This document shows, one piece after another, positions 7,186-15,730 of a stretch of 23,390 nt of DNA. Each line of letters begins with the position of its first letter. Position 1 is the stretch's first letter. The notes under the pieces were generated by a model. The model saw only the letters and a list, made by a program, of their open reading frames with translations, had not been told where the DNA came from and did no database searches. Origin of the DNA: an uncultured Paracoccaceae bacterium (GTDB taxonomy: Bacteria; Pseudomonadota; Alphaproteobacteria; Rhodobacterales; Rhodobacteraceae); NCBI GenBank assembly GCA_938038825.1, contig CALHST010000402.1, positions 1-23,390 of the forward strand, written 5' to 3'. A program made the translations under genes and the position numbers.

Positions 7186-7893
7186 TGAAGACATTGCGTC
7201 TGTGTCTGGTAACTGTAGAAAATCCATACTGCAGGTTGTTATTAAGTCTTCCGTTTAAAGCCTAGCATTCGGTCACAATCCAAATCATACAATTAAGCGG
7301 AACTAAATGCGCTGCCTGAAGAGCGTTGATCAACCAATTGCGCATATATTTTTGCCCAAAAAGTAAATTTTTGGCGGTCACCCACAAGCCAAGCCAGTTG
7401 TTTTTTGCAGCTGCGTAGATGAACGCAAACGTCCGTATAAAATTCAGGTAAACCGGCTAAGGGTTGGCCTTTGAACACACCATTCATTCACCACCCATTG
7501 GACAAAAGTCAAATATGGTTCCGCTAATACCATTGTTATGAAATGACCCTTTTGGGCACTTTTGTGATTGCCGATTTGAATGCCGAAAGTGTCGCGATAC
7601 CGAAGGGGCAAAATTGGACAGCATTTTTGGCGTTAGAAGCACTGGCTACCTTACTCAGATGGAAATGCCAAGTTGGCCGGGCGTCCAAGAAAGTTCCTTA
7701 AAAACCAGCCTCAGCACCAATCTGTCCAAGTTGAGTGACCTCTGGTTCGATCCATGACACAAGGCCTAGGGTAACTTAACGGCTGTGCATCTTTTATTGA
7801 ATTCCTGCGATGATGGCTTGAATGATGAACCAGTTCCGGGAACTACTATGTGGACTGCACGCGATGCGTGCCCGTGTCTTTGGGGGAAGAAAC
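7186..7893. other. Long non-coding, AT-richer interval
   Basis: About 700 bases without a convincing gene, visibly richer in A and T than the flanks. The only sizeable frame is 64 codons on the minus strand (7293-7487), with no good ribosome-binding site and no recognisable family. It may be chance or a remnant. An inverted repeat with 7-base arms (7356-7362 and 7368-7374, spacer of five) lies at 7356-7374 in an A/T-rich run that loosely recalls the tail of the extragenic elements elsewhere in the window. The right end must hold the promoter of the redox/channel unit, but I cannot place it with confidence. Confidence 0.5.
7881..7888 (+). promoter_or_regulatory. Ribosome-binding site deciding a GTG start
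   Basis: The run TGGGGGAA at 7881-7888 continues as GAAAC into a GTG at 7894, an excellent purine-rich site at suitable distance. The alternative upstream ATGs at 7822 and 7825 lack any Shine-Dalgarno-like sequence, so translation of the redox protein probably begins at 7894. Confidence 0.55.
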
Positions 7894-9051
7894 GTGACTG
7901 ACCAAGCTGCCACACGAAACATCAAAGGCGCCCTGCGCACGGTGCGTATCGTTTCTGGGCTGATCTTGCTGGCGTTTGTCAGCACGCATCTTTTGAATGC
8001 CAGTTTTGGTTTGATCTCAATTGATGCGATGGATGCCACGCGTCCCTTTTTGACGGGTGTGTGGGATATCCCGCCGCTTGGTGCGATCCTGAGCCTGTCG
8101 TTGCTTGTGCATTTCCTATTGGGTCTTTGGTCGATTTACGAACGTCCAACCTTTAAAACCAATGCTCAGGATATAGTGCAACTGGTGACTGCATTATGCG
8201 TCGTTCCACTGATGGCCACGCATGTGATTGGTATCATGATGGTGAACCAAGCTGGCATTGATATTGATTACGCGATGACCATCCGCATCATGTGGATCGA
8301 AAACCCCAGCATTGGCTTGTTGCAAATCATTGTGGTGACGGTTGTCTGGTTACACGGTTGCGCTGGGCTTTTGATATGGCTGCGCTCGCAGGAATGGGCG
8401 CGCAATGTTGTCTTGTGGATCTATCCGATTGCGATTGCGATCCCGGTTCTGTCTTTGCTGGGCTTTTCCGAAGCGGGACGCGAGGTGTTAGAAGCCGCAG
8501 CCAATCCGGCAGCTGTTGACGTGGTGGAGCCTGCAGACACCGGGGCGGCAGACACCGCTGCCCCGCAGCCGGTACTCGATTTCGCGTTCATTAAGGCGTT
8601 GACCAATTGGGTTATCTGGGGGTCTTTGGCGTTCGGGATTTTCACCTTGGTGGCACGCGCCATGCGCCTGCAACTCGGCAAGCAAGGACAGTTCGAAGTG
8701 ACGCGCGACGACCAAATGGTCGATCCTGTGCGGGCAGGGCTAAGCCTTCTTGACGCATTTCAGGAACGTCATCACCCCCATGCCAGCCTTTGCCAGGGAC
8801 GGGGGCGGTGTGGCACCTGCGCAGTCGAAGTCTTGTCGAGCGAGTTTCCCTTGTCCGACGCGGGCCCGTTGGAGCGGCGCACATTGATTGCCAAAGGCCT
8901 TCCGGAAACTGCGCGCTTGGCGTGCCAACTAAAGCCGGCTGGCGGAAAGATCGCTGTGCGCGCGTTGTACCCCGCGGATTATACGTTCCATCATTTGGAT
9001 GATGACAAGGATACCCCAGATCAAGCAACATCAGTCGAGGCGACGTCATGA
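7894..9051 (+). CDS. Diheme-b-like membrane protein with C-terminal [2Fe-2S] ferredoxin domain
   Basis: A protein of 385 residues from the GTG at 7894 (409 if the ATG at 7822 is used). Six hydrophobic helices are visible. The first four each carry one histidine (His32, His73, His110, His154), the pattern of a four-helix diheme-b bundle like succinate dehydrogenase anchors. An Ala/Pro/Asp-rich linker (about 196-228) separates helices 5 and 6. After helix 6 a plant-type ferredoxin domain has CQGRGRCGTC (Cys300, Cys306, Cys309; Cx5Cx2C) and Cys344 in ARLACQL. Such anchors are known in class III adenylate cyclases (S. meliloti CyaC responds to quinone redox state), but no cyclase domain follows here. 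The stop overlaps the MscS start as ATGA. Seen: helices, histidines and cysteines. Inferred: haem binding and redox sensing. Confidence 0.82.
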   Translation: MTDQAATRNIKGALRTVRIVSGLILLAFVSTHLLNASFGLISIDAMDATRPFLTGVWDIPPLGAILSLSLLVHFLLGLWSIYERPTFKTNAQDIVQLVTALCVVPLMATHVIGIMMVNQAGIDIDYAMTIRIMWIENPSIGLLQIIVVTVVWLHGCAGLLIWLRSQEWARNVVLWIYPIAIAIPVLSLLGFSEAGREVLEAAANPAAVDVVEPADTGAADTAAPQPVLDFAFIKALTNWVIWGSLAFGIFTLVARAMRLQLGKQGQFEVTRDDQMVDPVRAGLSLLDAFQERHHPHASLCQGRGRCGTCAVEVLSSEFPLSDAGPLERRTLIAKGLPETARLACQLKPAGGKIAVRALYPADYTFHHLDDDKDTPDQATSVEATS

Positions 9052-11306
9052 GGAAATTCGTCGCCTATGTCCTGCTGATTGTTGCGCTGTTCTTTGGCAG
9101 CTTGGCCAACGCGCAAGCACAAGACGTTCAGCCCTCGGCCAATGATCTGCAAGAACTCAGCCGATTGCTGTCAGATGACCGTTTGCAGACTTGGTTACAA
9201 AACCAGATCAACGAAACGGACAGGGTCAGTGACACCGCGACACTGACCTTTCGCGAACAAGTCTCGCAATTTTCGACCGCGCTGGGCGTGCGCGTTTCAA
9301 ATTTGGGCGACGCATGGGCACATAGAGGTGCCGCGCCAAACGTCATTGCCTCTCATTGGCAAGAGCAGTTGTCGCCTGCGGTTCAAGTGCGCAGCCTCAG
9401 CTTTGTTTTGATCTTTCTGTTTGTGGGGCTGGGCCTGGAATGGTTGATCCGGCAATATACCAATCCCATTCGGCGGCGTCTTGAGATTGCGCGATATGAG
9501 TCAGGCCGCGAGCGATTTTATGCGGCACTGGCCCGCGCTGGGTTGGCGTTTCTGGGATTACTGGCCTTCACGCTCGGGTCAGTTGGTGCCTATTCGGCGT
9601 TTTCATGGCCACCGTTGCTGAATTCAGTGATCCTGAATGCGTTGATTGTCATCGTTGTGACGCGGGCGACGGGCAGCATATTGTTGCTGTTCTTGGCACC
9701 ATGGGCGGAACAATTGCGTTTGGTTCCCGTGTCCACGCCTGTTGCGTTGACTGTCTGGCGGACAATGGTTGCGGTTCTGGCTTTTGCATTGGCAAGTTCA
9801 GCAGCCGTCGAGGTGATCGAACAACTTACTGAACAAGGGGACCAGCAATCACCCGAGGCGTTGGCAATTTCTGTTCTGTCCGCGTTTGTCATTCTGGCGG
9901 TGGTCCTCACAGGGTTGGTGATGGTGTTCCGTACCGTTCAGCGTCACGAAGCGTCGTTGGGAAAACGGACCTTGCGTGCTTGGCGGGCCTATTTCCTGTC
10001 GATTGCGATTGCCCTGTTCCTTCTTTGGGTAATCGATCTTGAAGCTTTGGTTTGGACGGTTGCCTTGCTGGGCATGCTGTTTCCGACGCTGGCTTTGGTC
10101 ACATCTTGGGTCACGTCGGCCTTTGAACGCGCTGCGATCGAATTTCAGGCCAAACGTCTTAAAGAACGGCAACGCCAAGCGCGGATCGCGCAAGCCGCGC
10201 AGGTTGAGGGCGACGCAGTGCCAGCCGATGAAGAGGATGACGACGAAGACGATGACGTCATTGATCCCTACCAAAGCTACCGACCACTTGTTGTGCGACT
10301 GGCGCGATTTGCGGTGATCATTTTTGTGGGCCTCAGTCTGGCTGCTGTTTGGAAGGTTGGAATTTTGGACCGCAGCGACACGCCAACGGTTTCGCAACGC
10401 ATTTTCGAAGTTTTCTTGGACAGTGCCTTTGCCTTGTTGATCGCCGATCTGATCTGGACTTGGGGCAAATCTGTGATCGACAGACGGCTTGCGAACTATA
10501 AACCGCCCGTCGACAATCGGGCGCCGGGGCCAGAGGCCCGCATGGCGACCTTGTTGCCGCTGTTGCGCGTGGTGCTACAGGCGACGTTACTTAGTATTGT
10601 TGTGATGACGATCCTGACTGCGGCCGGTGTGAATATTGCGCCAATCATTGCGGGTGCCGGTGTTATCGGCATCGCGATTGGCTTTGGTGCGCAATCGTTG
10701 GTCAAAGACGTGGTGTCAGGGATCTTTTTCCTGATCGACGATGCGTTCCGCGTCGGGGAGTATGTGGAAATCGACAATCTGCGTGGCACAGTTGAAAAGA
10801 TCTCGATCCGCTCGTTGCAGTTGCGCCACCACCGCGGGGCTGTGCACACTTTGCCGTTTGGGGAGTTGAAGTCGCTTACCAATCATTCGCGTGATTGGGT
10901 GATCATGAAGCTGGAATTCCGCGTTCCGTTTGAAACCGATCTGAAGCTGGTGAAAAAGCTGGTCAAACAAGTCGGTGCACAATTGGCTGCGCACCCGGAA
11001 TATGGCGACAGCATTTTACAAACGCTCAAATCGCAGGGTGTACGCCGAATGGAAGAGTTTAACATGGTTGTCGGCGTCAAGTTCATGACCCGCCCGGGAG
11101 AACAATGGCTTGTGCGCCGCGATGCCTATCAATTCGTGCGCGACATCTTCGAGGCGAACGGTATCCGCATGGCAGAACGCAACGTAAAGGTCGAAATCGC
11201 AAGCGACGAAGAACTGTCCGATGATGCCAAGAAAGCCGTGTCTGCCGCTGCACAGCAAGCCATCGAAGCACCCAAAGCGCCGGGCGTTGTTCCTGATGAA
11301 CCGTAA
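9048..11306 (+). CDS. Large MscS-family mechanosensitive ion channel
   Basis: A 752-residue inner-membrane protein. Residues 1-25 are a signal peptide ending LANAQAQ, followed by a periplasmic helical segment to about 113. Hydrophobic helices follow at about 116-134, 160-182, 188-216, 233-254, 273-294, 313-330, 333-352, 417-437, 455-473 and 503-523. The pore-lining helix and MscS beta domain start near 527, with GAGVIGIAIGFGAQSLVKDVVSG and IDDAFRVGEYVEI, and continue through LPFGELKSLTNHSRDW to a C-terminal alpha/beta region. Residues 395-403 form a run of Asp/Glu in a cytoplasmic-type loop after a basic amphipathic stretch (365-383). Larger than E. coli MscS (286 residues), it resembles YbdG/YjeP-like extended forms. 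The ATGA overlap with the redox gene indicates translational coupling. Confidence 0.92.
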   Translation: MRKFVAYVLLIVALFFGSLANAQAQDVQPSANDLQELSRLLSDDRLQTWLQNQINETDRVSDTATLTFREQVSQFSTALGVRVSNLGDAWAHRGAAPNVIASHWQEQLSPAVQVRSLSFVLIFLFVGLGLEWLIRQYTNPIRRRLEIARYESGRERFYAALARAGLAFLGLLAFTLGSVGAYSAFSWPPLLNSVILNALIVIVVTRATGSILLLFLAPWAEQLRLVPVSTPVALTVWRTMVAVLAFALASSAAVEVIEQLTEQGDQQSPEALAISVLSAFVILAVVLTGLVMVFRTVQRHEASLGKRTLRAWRAYFLSIAIALFLLWVIDLEALVWTVALLGMLFPTLALVTSWVTSAFERAAIEFQAKRLKERQRQARIAQAAQVEGDAVPADEEDDDEDDDVIDPYQSYRPLVVRLARFAVIIFVGLSLAAVWKVGILDRSDTPTVSQRIFEVFLDSAFALLIADLIWTWGKSVIDRRLANYKPPVDNRAPGPEARMATLLPLLRVVLQATLLSIVVMTILTAAGVNIAPIIAGAGVIGIAIGFGAQSLVKDVVSGIFFLIDDAFRVGEYVEIDNLRGTVEKISIRSLQLRHHRGAVHTLPFGELKSLTNHSRDWVIMKLEFRVPFETDLKLVKKLVKQVGAQLAAHPEYGDSILQTLKSQGVRRMEEFNMVVGVKFMTRPGEQWLVRRDAYQFVRDIFEANGIRMAERNVKVEIASDEELSDDAKKAVSAAAQQAIEAPKAPGVVPDEP

Positions 11307-11411
11307 GGCGCGCCAAGTATCTTGGGTCGCGGGTTGATTAATGGCTAACTGACGCCCCGGAAATCTGGACAGCCAGGCTGTGTCGCGTTAGCGCATCCCG
11401 ATCCAAAACAC

Positions 11412-12071
11412 GTGGTGACCATGACACAAACGACCTTTCCAAGTGGAAATCCTTTGCATCGCCGCGCGGATGCGTGGGTGCATGTCATCGGGCTGATCCT
11501 TATCGTCATCGCAGGCGGGATCATCGTTTTTCTATCTGCTCGTACATTGGACTGGCCGCTGCTCAGCGCCGTTGTGGTCTATGTTCTTGCTGCGTTGGCA
11601 TCCAATCTGGCGTCTTGCGCTTATCACTTTTCGCCTTGGCATGACCGACGGATCCTCTTGCGCCGGATTGACCACGCAGCGATTTACCCCAGCATTTCAG
11701 GAACCTTCACACCGTTCTTTGTCCAAGCGGGCACGCCATGGACGTTGACACTTTTGTGTGTGTGCTGGGTTTTGACGGCCTTGGCCATTTGGAACAAAGT
11801 CACGAATGAAACTGTAAAATCAAAGTGGTCCACAGCGTCCTATCTTGCGCTTGGTGCCATTGGTCTGAGTGCTTTGCCTCATCTTGGAAATGTGCCTTTG
11901 GCCACGGTGTGGTGCATCATCGGCGGGGCAGTGTCTTATGTCGCGGGCACACTGTTTTATGTGCGCAAAACACTGCCTTATCGCTATGCGATCTGGCATG
12001 CGTGGGTCAATTTAGGCGGTATTCTGATGTTTGCTGGAATTTGGATGGCCTTGTTCCAAAGTGGATCATGA
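11412..12071 (+). CDS. HlyIII/PAQR-family membrane protein
   Basis: A protein of up to 219 residues with seven hydrophobic helices, of the hemolysin III / PAQR group within the CREST superfamily. Conserved positions are Ser68-x3-His72 (SCAYH), Asp87 (RRIDHAAIYPSISGTFTPF) and His196 in AIWHAWV. The first histidine of the usual HxxxH zinc pair is Tyr192 here, so the metal site may be incomplete. The start is uncertain: tandem GTGs at 11412/11415 or an ATG at 11421, none with a clear Shine-Dalgarno. Family members are called hemolysin III, but most act in membrane lipid homeostasis rather than haemolysis. Its last 6 bases overlap the convergent rimO stop. Confidence 0.88.
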   Translation: MVTMTQTTFPSGNPLHRRADAWVHVIGLILIVIAGGIIVFLSARTLDWPLLSAVVVYVLAALASNLASCAYHFSPWHDRRILLRRIDHAAIYPSISGTFTPFFVQAGTPWTLTLLCVCWVLTALAIWNKVTNETVKSKWSTASYLALGAIGLSALPHLGNVPLATVWCIIGGAVSYVAGTLFYVRKTLPYRYAIWHAWVNLGGILMFAGIWMALFQSGS

Positions 12072-13454
12072 CCCGTGTAACGTTCCCCACAGATCATAGT
12101 CACTGGCTTCATCAACTGTGACTTGCACAATTTCGCCAGGGATGAGATTTTCGTGTCCCGCGTCGATGAAAAGGTTGCCGTCAATTTCTGGGGCGTCTGC
12201 CATAGTCCGGCACGTCGCGGCGTCGTCTTCCACAAGATCTACAATCACGTCCATGGTCTTGCCCACTTTCGCCTCTAGTTTCGCGGCGGAAATGGCTTGG
12301 GCCTTTTGCATGAAACGGTCCCATCGGTCTTGCTTGACTGCTTCGGGAACGTGATCTGCCAGCGCATTTGACCGTGCGCCTTCGACATCTTCGTATTGAA
12401 AGCAGCCGACGCGATCCAGTTGCGCTTCGTCTAGCCAATCAAGCAAGGTTTGGAATTCGTCTTCGGTTTCGCCGGGGTATCCAACGATAAAGGTCGAGCG
12501 CAGCGTGATGTCAGGGCATATCCCGCGCCATTCCGCGATCCGATCCAAGGTGCGTTCCGCTGCCGCTGGGCGTGCCATACGGCGTAGCGTGTCTGGGTGC
12601 GCATGTTGGAAGGGAATGTCAAGGTATGGCAATATCAGACCGTCCGCCATCAATGGTACCATCTCGGCCACGTGGGGGTAGGGATAGACATAATGCAACC
12701 GCACCCACGCGCCTAAACTCCCCAAATCATGTGCCAAGGCGGTGATGGGCTGTTTGAAAGTCTTTGCCGCTGCCTGCCGATCAGCCAAGGCCCAATCCGT
12801 CCCATAGGCAGAGGTGTCTTGACTGATAACCAGCAGCTCTTTCACACCAGCATCCACCAGTTTCTCGGCCTCTCGCAAAACCGCATGAGCAGGTCGTGAC
12901 GCAAGTTTGCCGCGCATGTCCGGAATAATGCAGAACTTGCAGGCGTGATTGCATCCTTCCGAAATCTTGAGATAGCTGTAATGGCGTGGGGTCAAAGTAA
13001 CCCCCGACGCGGGCAGCAGATCGACAAATGGGTCCGGGCTGGGCGGCACAGCTTTGTGCACAGCATCCAAAACCTGTTCATATTGATGCGGCCCGGTCAC
13101 CGCGAGAACTTTGGGGTGCGCGCCGGTGATATATTCCGGATTTGCCCCAAGACATCCCGTAACAATCACCCGGCCATTTTCGCTCAATGCCTCGCCTATC
13201 GCATCAAGGCTTTCGGCTTTGGCGCTGTCCAAAAAGCCACAGGTGTTCACAATCACGGCATCCGCGCCCGTGTAATCTGGCGAAATGGCATACCCTTCCG
13301 CGCGAAGCCGCGTCAGGATGCGTTCGCTGTCCACCAGCGCCTTGGGACACCCAAGAGAGACCATGCCCAACGAGGGTTGGCCATCACGCGTCGGGGCGCT
13401 GAGGCGGGCTTTGGGGGCGATATCTGGGCGGAGGTTCGGCGGGTTCTGGCTCAT
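12066..13454 (-). CDS. rimO: Ribosomal protein S12 methylthiotransferase RimO
   Basis: A 462-residue radical SAM enzyme that adds a methylthio group to the beta-carbon of a conserved aspartate in ribosomal protein S12. The N-terminal UPF0004 domain holds the auxiliary cluster cysteines Cys36 (VSLGCPKALVDSE), Cys72 (NTCGF) and Cys101 (GCLGA). The radical SAM motif is CNHACKFC (Cys168, Cys172, Cys175), followed by IIPDMRGKLASR. A C-terminal TRAM domain starts near residue 390 and ends in the YDLWG element typical of RimO, which separates it from MiaB. It is monocistronic as far as visible. The 3' end overlaps the convergent HlyIII gene by 6 bases. Confidence 0.97.
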   Translation of the reverse strand: MSQNPPNLRPDIAPKARLSAPTRDGQPSLGMVSLGCPKALVDSERILTRLRAEGYAISPDYTGADAVIVNTCGFLDSAKAESLDAIGEALSENGRVIVTGCLGANPEYITGAHPKVLAVTGPHQYEQVLDAVHKAVPPSPDPFVDLLPASGVTLTPRHYSYLKISEGCNHACKFCIIPDMRGKLASRPAHAVLREAEKLVDAGVKELLVISQDTSAYGTDWALADRQAAAKTFKQPITALAHDLGSLGAWVRLHYVYPYPHVAEMVPLMADGLILPYLDIPFQHAHPDTLRRMARPAAAERTLDRIAEWRGICPDITLRSTFIVGYPGETEDEFQTLLDWLDEAQLDRVGCFQYEDVEGARSNALADHVPEAVKQDRWDRFMQKAQAISAAKLEAKVGKTMDVIVDLVEDDAATCRTMADAPEIDGNLFIDAGHENLIPGEIVQVTVDEASDYDLWGTLHGS

Positions 13455-13499
13455 GGCTTTGGCCTATAGCGTTTTGGGGGCAAGGGGGAAAGGTGATCA

Positions 13500-13528
13500 T
13501 TGAACGCATGCGTGTGACCGCCTAGGCT
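13500..13528 (+). promoter_or_regulatory. Possible promoter of the AsmA-like gene
   Basis: TTGAAC at 13500-13505 and TAGGCT at 13523-13528 are separated by 17 bases, an acceptable sigma-70-type arrangement about 75 bases upstream of the start at 13602. The spacer contains the palindrome CGCATGCG. It rests on motif match only and is weak at the -10. Confidence 0.3.
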
Positions 13529-13601
13529 GATCGCAGAACTCCGCATTCATAAGCGGGATAGATTGAGCATTCTGCGCGCTGTCGAGACAGGAGAATTCGT
13601 T

Positions 13602-15662
13602 ATGTTACGTTGGTTAATCCGACTGATTTGGACGCTCACGGTGTTTGTGGTGTTGGCTGTGGGCGCTTTATTCCTGATGCCCGTAGACCGGATTGCAAAG
13701 ATTGCAGCGGATCAGATCCAAGCTGCCACGGGGCGCGAAGTGACAATCTCGGGCGACGTGTCCCTGTCCATTTGGCCGATCGCCGGGGCATCGCTGGGCT
13801 CTGTGACACTTGCCAATGCAGATTGGTCCCAACAAGGCCCCATGCTGGAAGCGCGGGATGTTCGCGTAGGCATCGACACCTCAGCGCTGCTTAAGGGGGC
13901 TATCCGGATCAAACATATCTCGGCTGAATCGCCAGTGGTGCGTTTGGAAACCCGTGCTGATGGACGTGCCAGTTGGGATTTTGGCGACACCGCAACGTCG
14001 TCTTCTCAAGACAGTGCAAGCGCGGGTTTGCCAGAAGGATTTTCGCTCGATCGTTTCGCAGTCACAAATGCAACATTTGTCTACTCCGCTGAAGGCGCGG
14101 CGCCGATCTCGTATTCGGGGACGGATTTAAGCCTGACACTCCCAGATCAAAACGGCCCCCTAGAGTTTGACGCAGTGGTGCGACCCGCAGAAACACCCAT
14201 TGATATGTCAGGCCGCATCTCCGCAATAACCAGTTTTCTGTCAGGAGAGGTGCAACCGATTGTCTTTACGGCCAATGCAGGCGACAGCCACGTGTCTCTT
14301 GACGGGCGTGCAGATCTGTCTGGCAATGTGGCAGGACGGCTGTCCGTCAAAACCGATGACACCGATGCAATGATGCGCGCGTTTGGCCTTGATGGTCCGG
14401 GTTTGCCAGCGGGTTTGGGGCAGGCCCTGACGTTGGGTACTGACGTGACATTCACCAATGGGGATCGGGTGTCTTTGCGCAAAGTGTCTGCGGATCTTGG
14501 TGCGGGCAATGCGGTAACCGGAGATGTGGATATTGCCTTGACTGATGTGCCGCAAGTTACTGCGTCTCTGAGTGCTGCAGCGTTTGATATGTCAATGCTG
14601 ACGGCACAGGACAGTCGTCCCGAAAATGCCGGATCCGGATGGTCTAGGGATCCAATTGATGCATCCGGTCTTGGTGCGTTTAATGGTGAAATTGCAGTGA
14701 GTGTGGGCAGCCTTGACCTTGGCATCATGAAACTCGGGCAAACACGTGCAGTGATCCGCAACGAGCGATCGCGCATGGTTGTTGAATTGCGTGACGTGCA
14801 AGCCTACGGCGGGACAATTGCAGGTGAATTCGTGATGAACAACCGCAGTGGCCTAAGCGTTGGGGGCAATTTGACGACAGCAGGTTTGCAGGTGCAAGGA
14901 TTGCTGCGCGATTTTGCCGAGGTTACGAAAATCAGCGGGTTGGCTTCAACCAACGTGCAATTCCTCGGCGTGGGCGAGTCTCTTGACGCCATCATGCGGT
15001 CTCTCAAAGGACAGGGATCGGCAAAATTGGCCAAAGGCCACATCGAAGGCTTTAACTTGGATCAGTTGATGCGAACGGGCAAGCTGCAAGGCGGTACAAC
15101 CGTGTTTAATGAACTGAACGCAAGTTATGTGATTGAACAGGGTAACTTGGTGAACACCGATCTGTTTGCGACCCTGCAAGATTTCGAAGCGTCCGGAGAA
15201 GGTCGGATCGGGTTGGGTGCACAAGACTTGGATTATCTGTTTACGCCAAAAGCCTTACGGCTGAACAAAGCCAAAGGTGGCCTGGCTATCCCTGTGCGCA
15301 TCGAAGGCCCATGGGCTGACCCCAGCATTAAACCGGATTTGAAAGCGGCACTGGATCTGGACTTAGACGCTGAAAAGGAGCGTTTGGAAAAGAAGCTCAA
15401 AGAAGAAGCGGCCCAGAAAGAGCGGGAGCTTAAGGACAAGCTGCAACGGGAAGAGCAAGCTGCGAAAGACAAGATCACGCGTGAAAAGCAAGACATAGAA
15501 GCCCGGCTCAAAGCGCAGGAGGCCGAGGCCAAACGCAAACTAGAAGCTGAAGCGCAGAAGCGATTGAACCTGCAAACGCAGCAGGGGCAATCGGCCGAAG
15601 ACGCTCTCAAGCAGAAACTCGAAAAAGAAGCAGGAAACGCTCTACGCAAATTGTTTGATTAA
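13602..15662 (+). CDS. AsmA-family envelope protein with charged coiled-coil tail
   Basis: A protein of 686 residues from the ATG at 13602, chosen because CAGGAGA lies about 7 nt upstream; a TTG at 13563 in the same frame lacks such a site. One N-terminal membrane helix (about 4-26) anchors a large periplasmic AsmA domain. The start is typical (RIAKIAADQIQAATGREVTISGDVSLSIWP) and the C-terminal AsmA region has LKGQGSAKLAKGHIEGFNLDQLM. AsmA-like proteins are bridge-type proteins implicated in phospholipid transport and outer-membrane assembly. After the domain, residues about 570-680 are a continuous Lys/Glu/Gln/Ala-rich predicted coiled coil, ending NALRKLFD. It is transcribed alone, with an extragenic hairpin element at its 3' end. 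Confidence 0.88.
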   Translation: MLRWLIRLIWTLTVFVVLAVGALFLMPVDRIAKIAADQIQAATGREVTISGDVSLSIWPIAGASLGSVTLANADWSQQGPMLEARDVRVGIDTSALLKGAIRIKHISAESPVVRLETRADGRASWDFGDTATSSSQDSASAGLPEGFSLDRFAVTNATFVYSAEGAAPISYSGTDLSLTLPDQNGPLEFDAVVRPAETPIDMSGRISAITSFLSGEVQPIVFTANAGDSHVSLDGRADLSGNVAGRLSVKTDDTDAMMRAFGLDGPGLPAGLGQALTLGTDVTFTNGDRVSLRKVSADLGAGNAVTGDVDIALTDVPQVTASLSAAAFDMSMLTAQDSRPENAGSGWSRDPIDASGLGAFNGEIAVSVGSLDLGIMKLGQTRAVIRNERSRMVVELRDVQAYGGTIAGEFVMNNRSGLSVGGNLTTAGLQVQGLLRDFAEVTKISGLASTNVQFLGVGESLDAIMRSLKGQGSAKLAKGHIEGFNLDQLMRTGKLQGGTTVFNELNASYVIEQGNLVNTDLFATLQDFEASGEGRIGLGAQDLDYLFTPKALRLNKAKGGLAIPVRIEGPWADPSIKPDLKAALDLDLDAEKERLEKKLKEEAAQKERELKDKLQREEQAAKDKITREKQDIEARLKAQEAEAKRKLEAEAQKRLNLQTQQGQSAEDALKQKLEKEAGNALRKLFD

Positions 15663-15730
15663 GCCCGGCGAAACGACGCTCTTGACCCTTTGGGCCAATT
15701 CGCCCCGCCCGCCGTCCCAAAGGCTTTTGA

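Noticed and set aside
7744..7753. GGTTCGATCC resembling a tRNA T-loop
   Set aside because: The flanking bases do not form a T-stem, and no acceptor, D or anticodon arm can be built around it.
11312..11324. CCAAG-TAT-CTTGG hairpin after the MscS gene
   Set aside because: The stem has only five pairs and no T run follows, so it is not enough for a terminator call.
13563..13601. TTG start extending the AsmA-like protein by 13 residues
   Set aside because: The ATG at 13602 has a CAGGAGA site and opens directly on the membrane helix; the TTG has neither.
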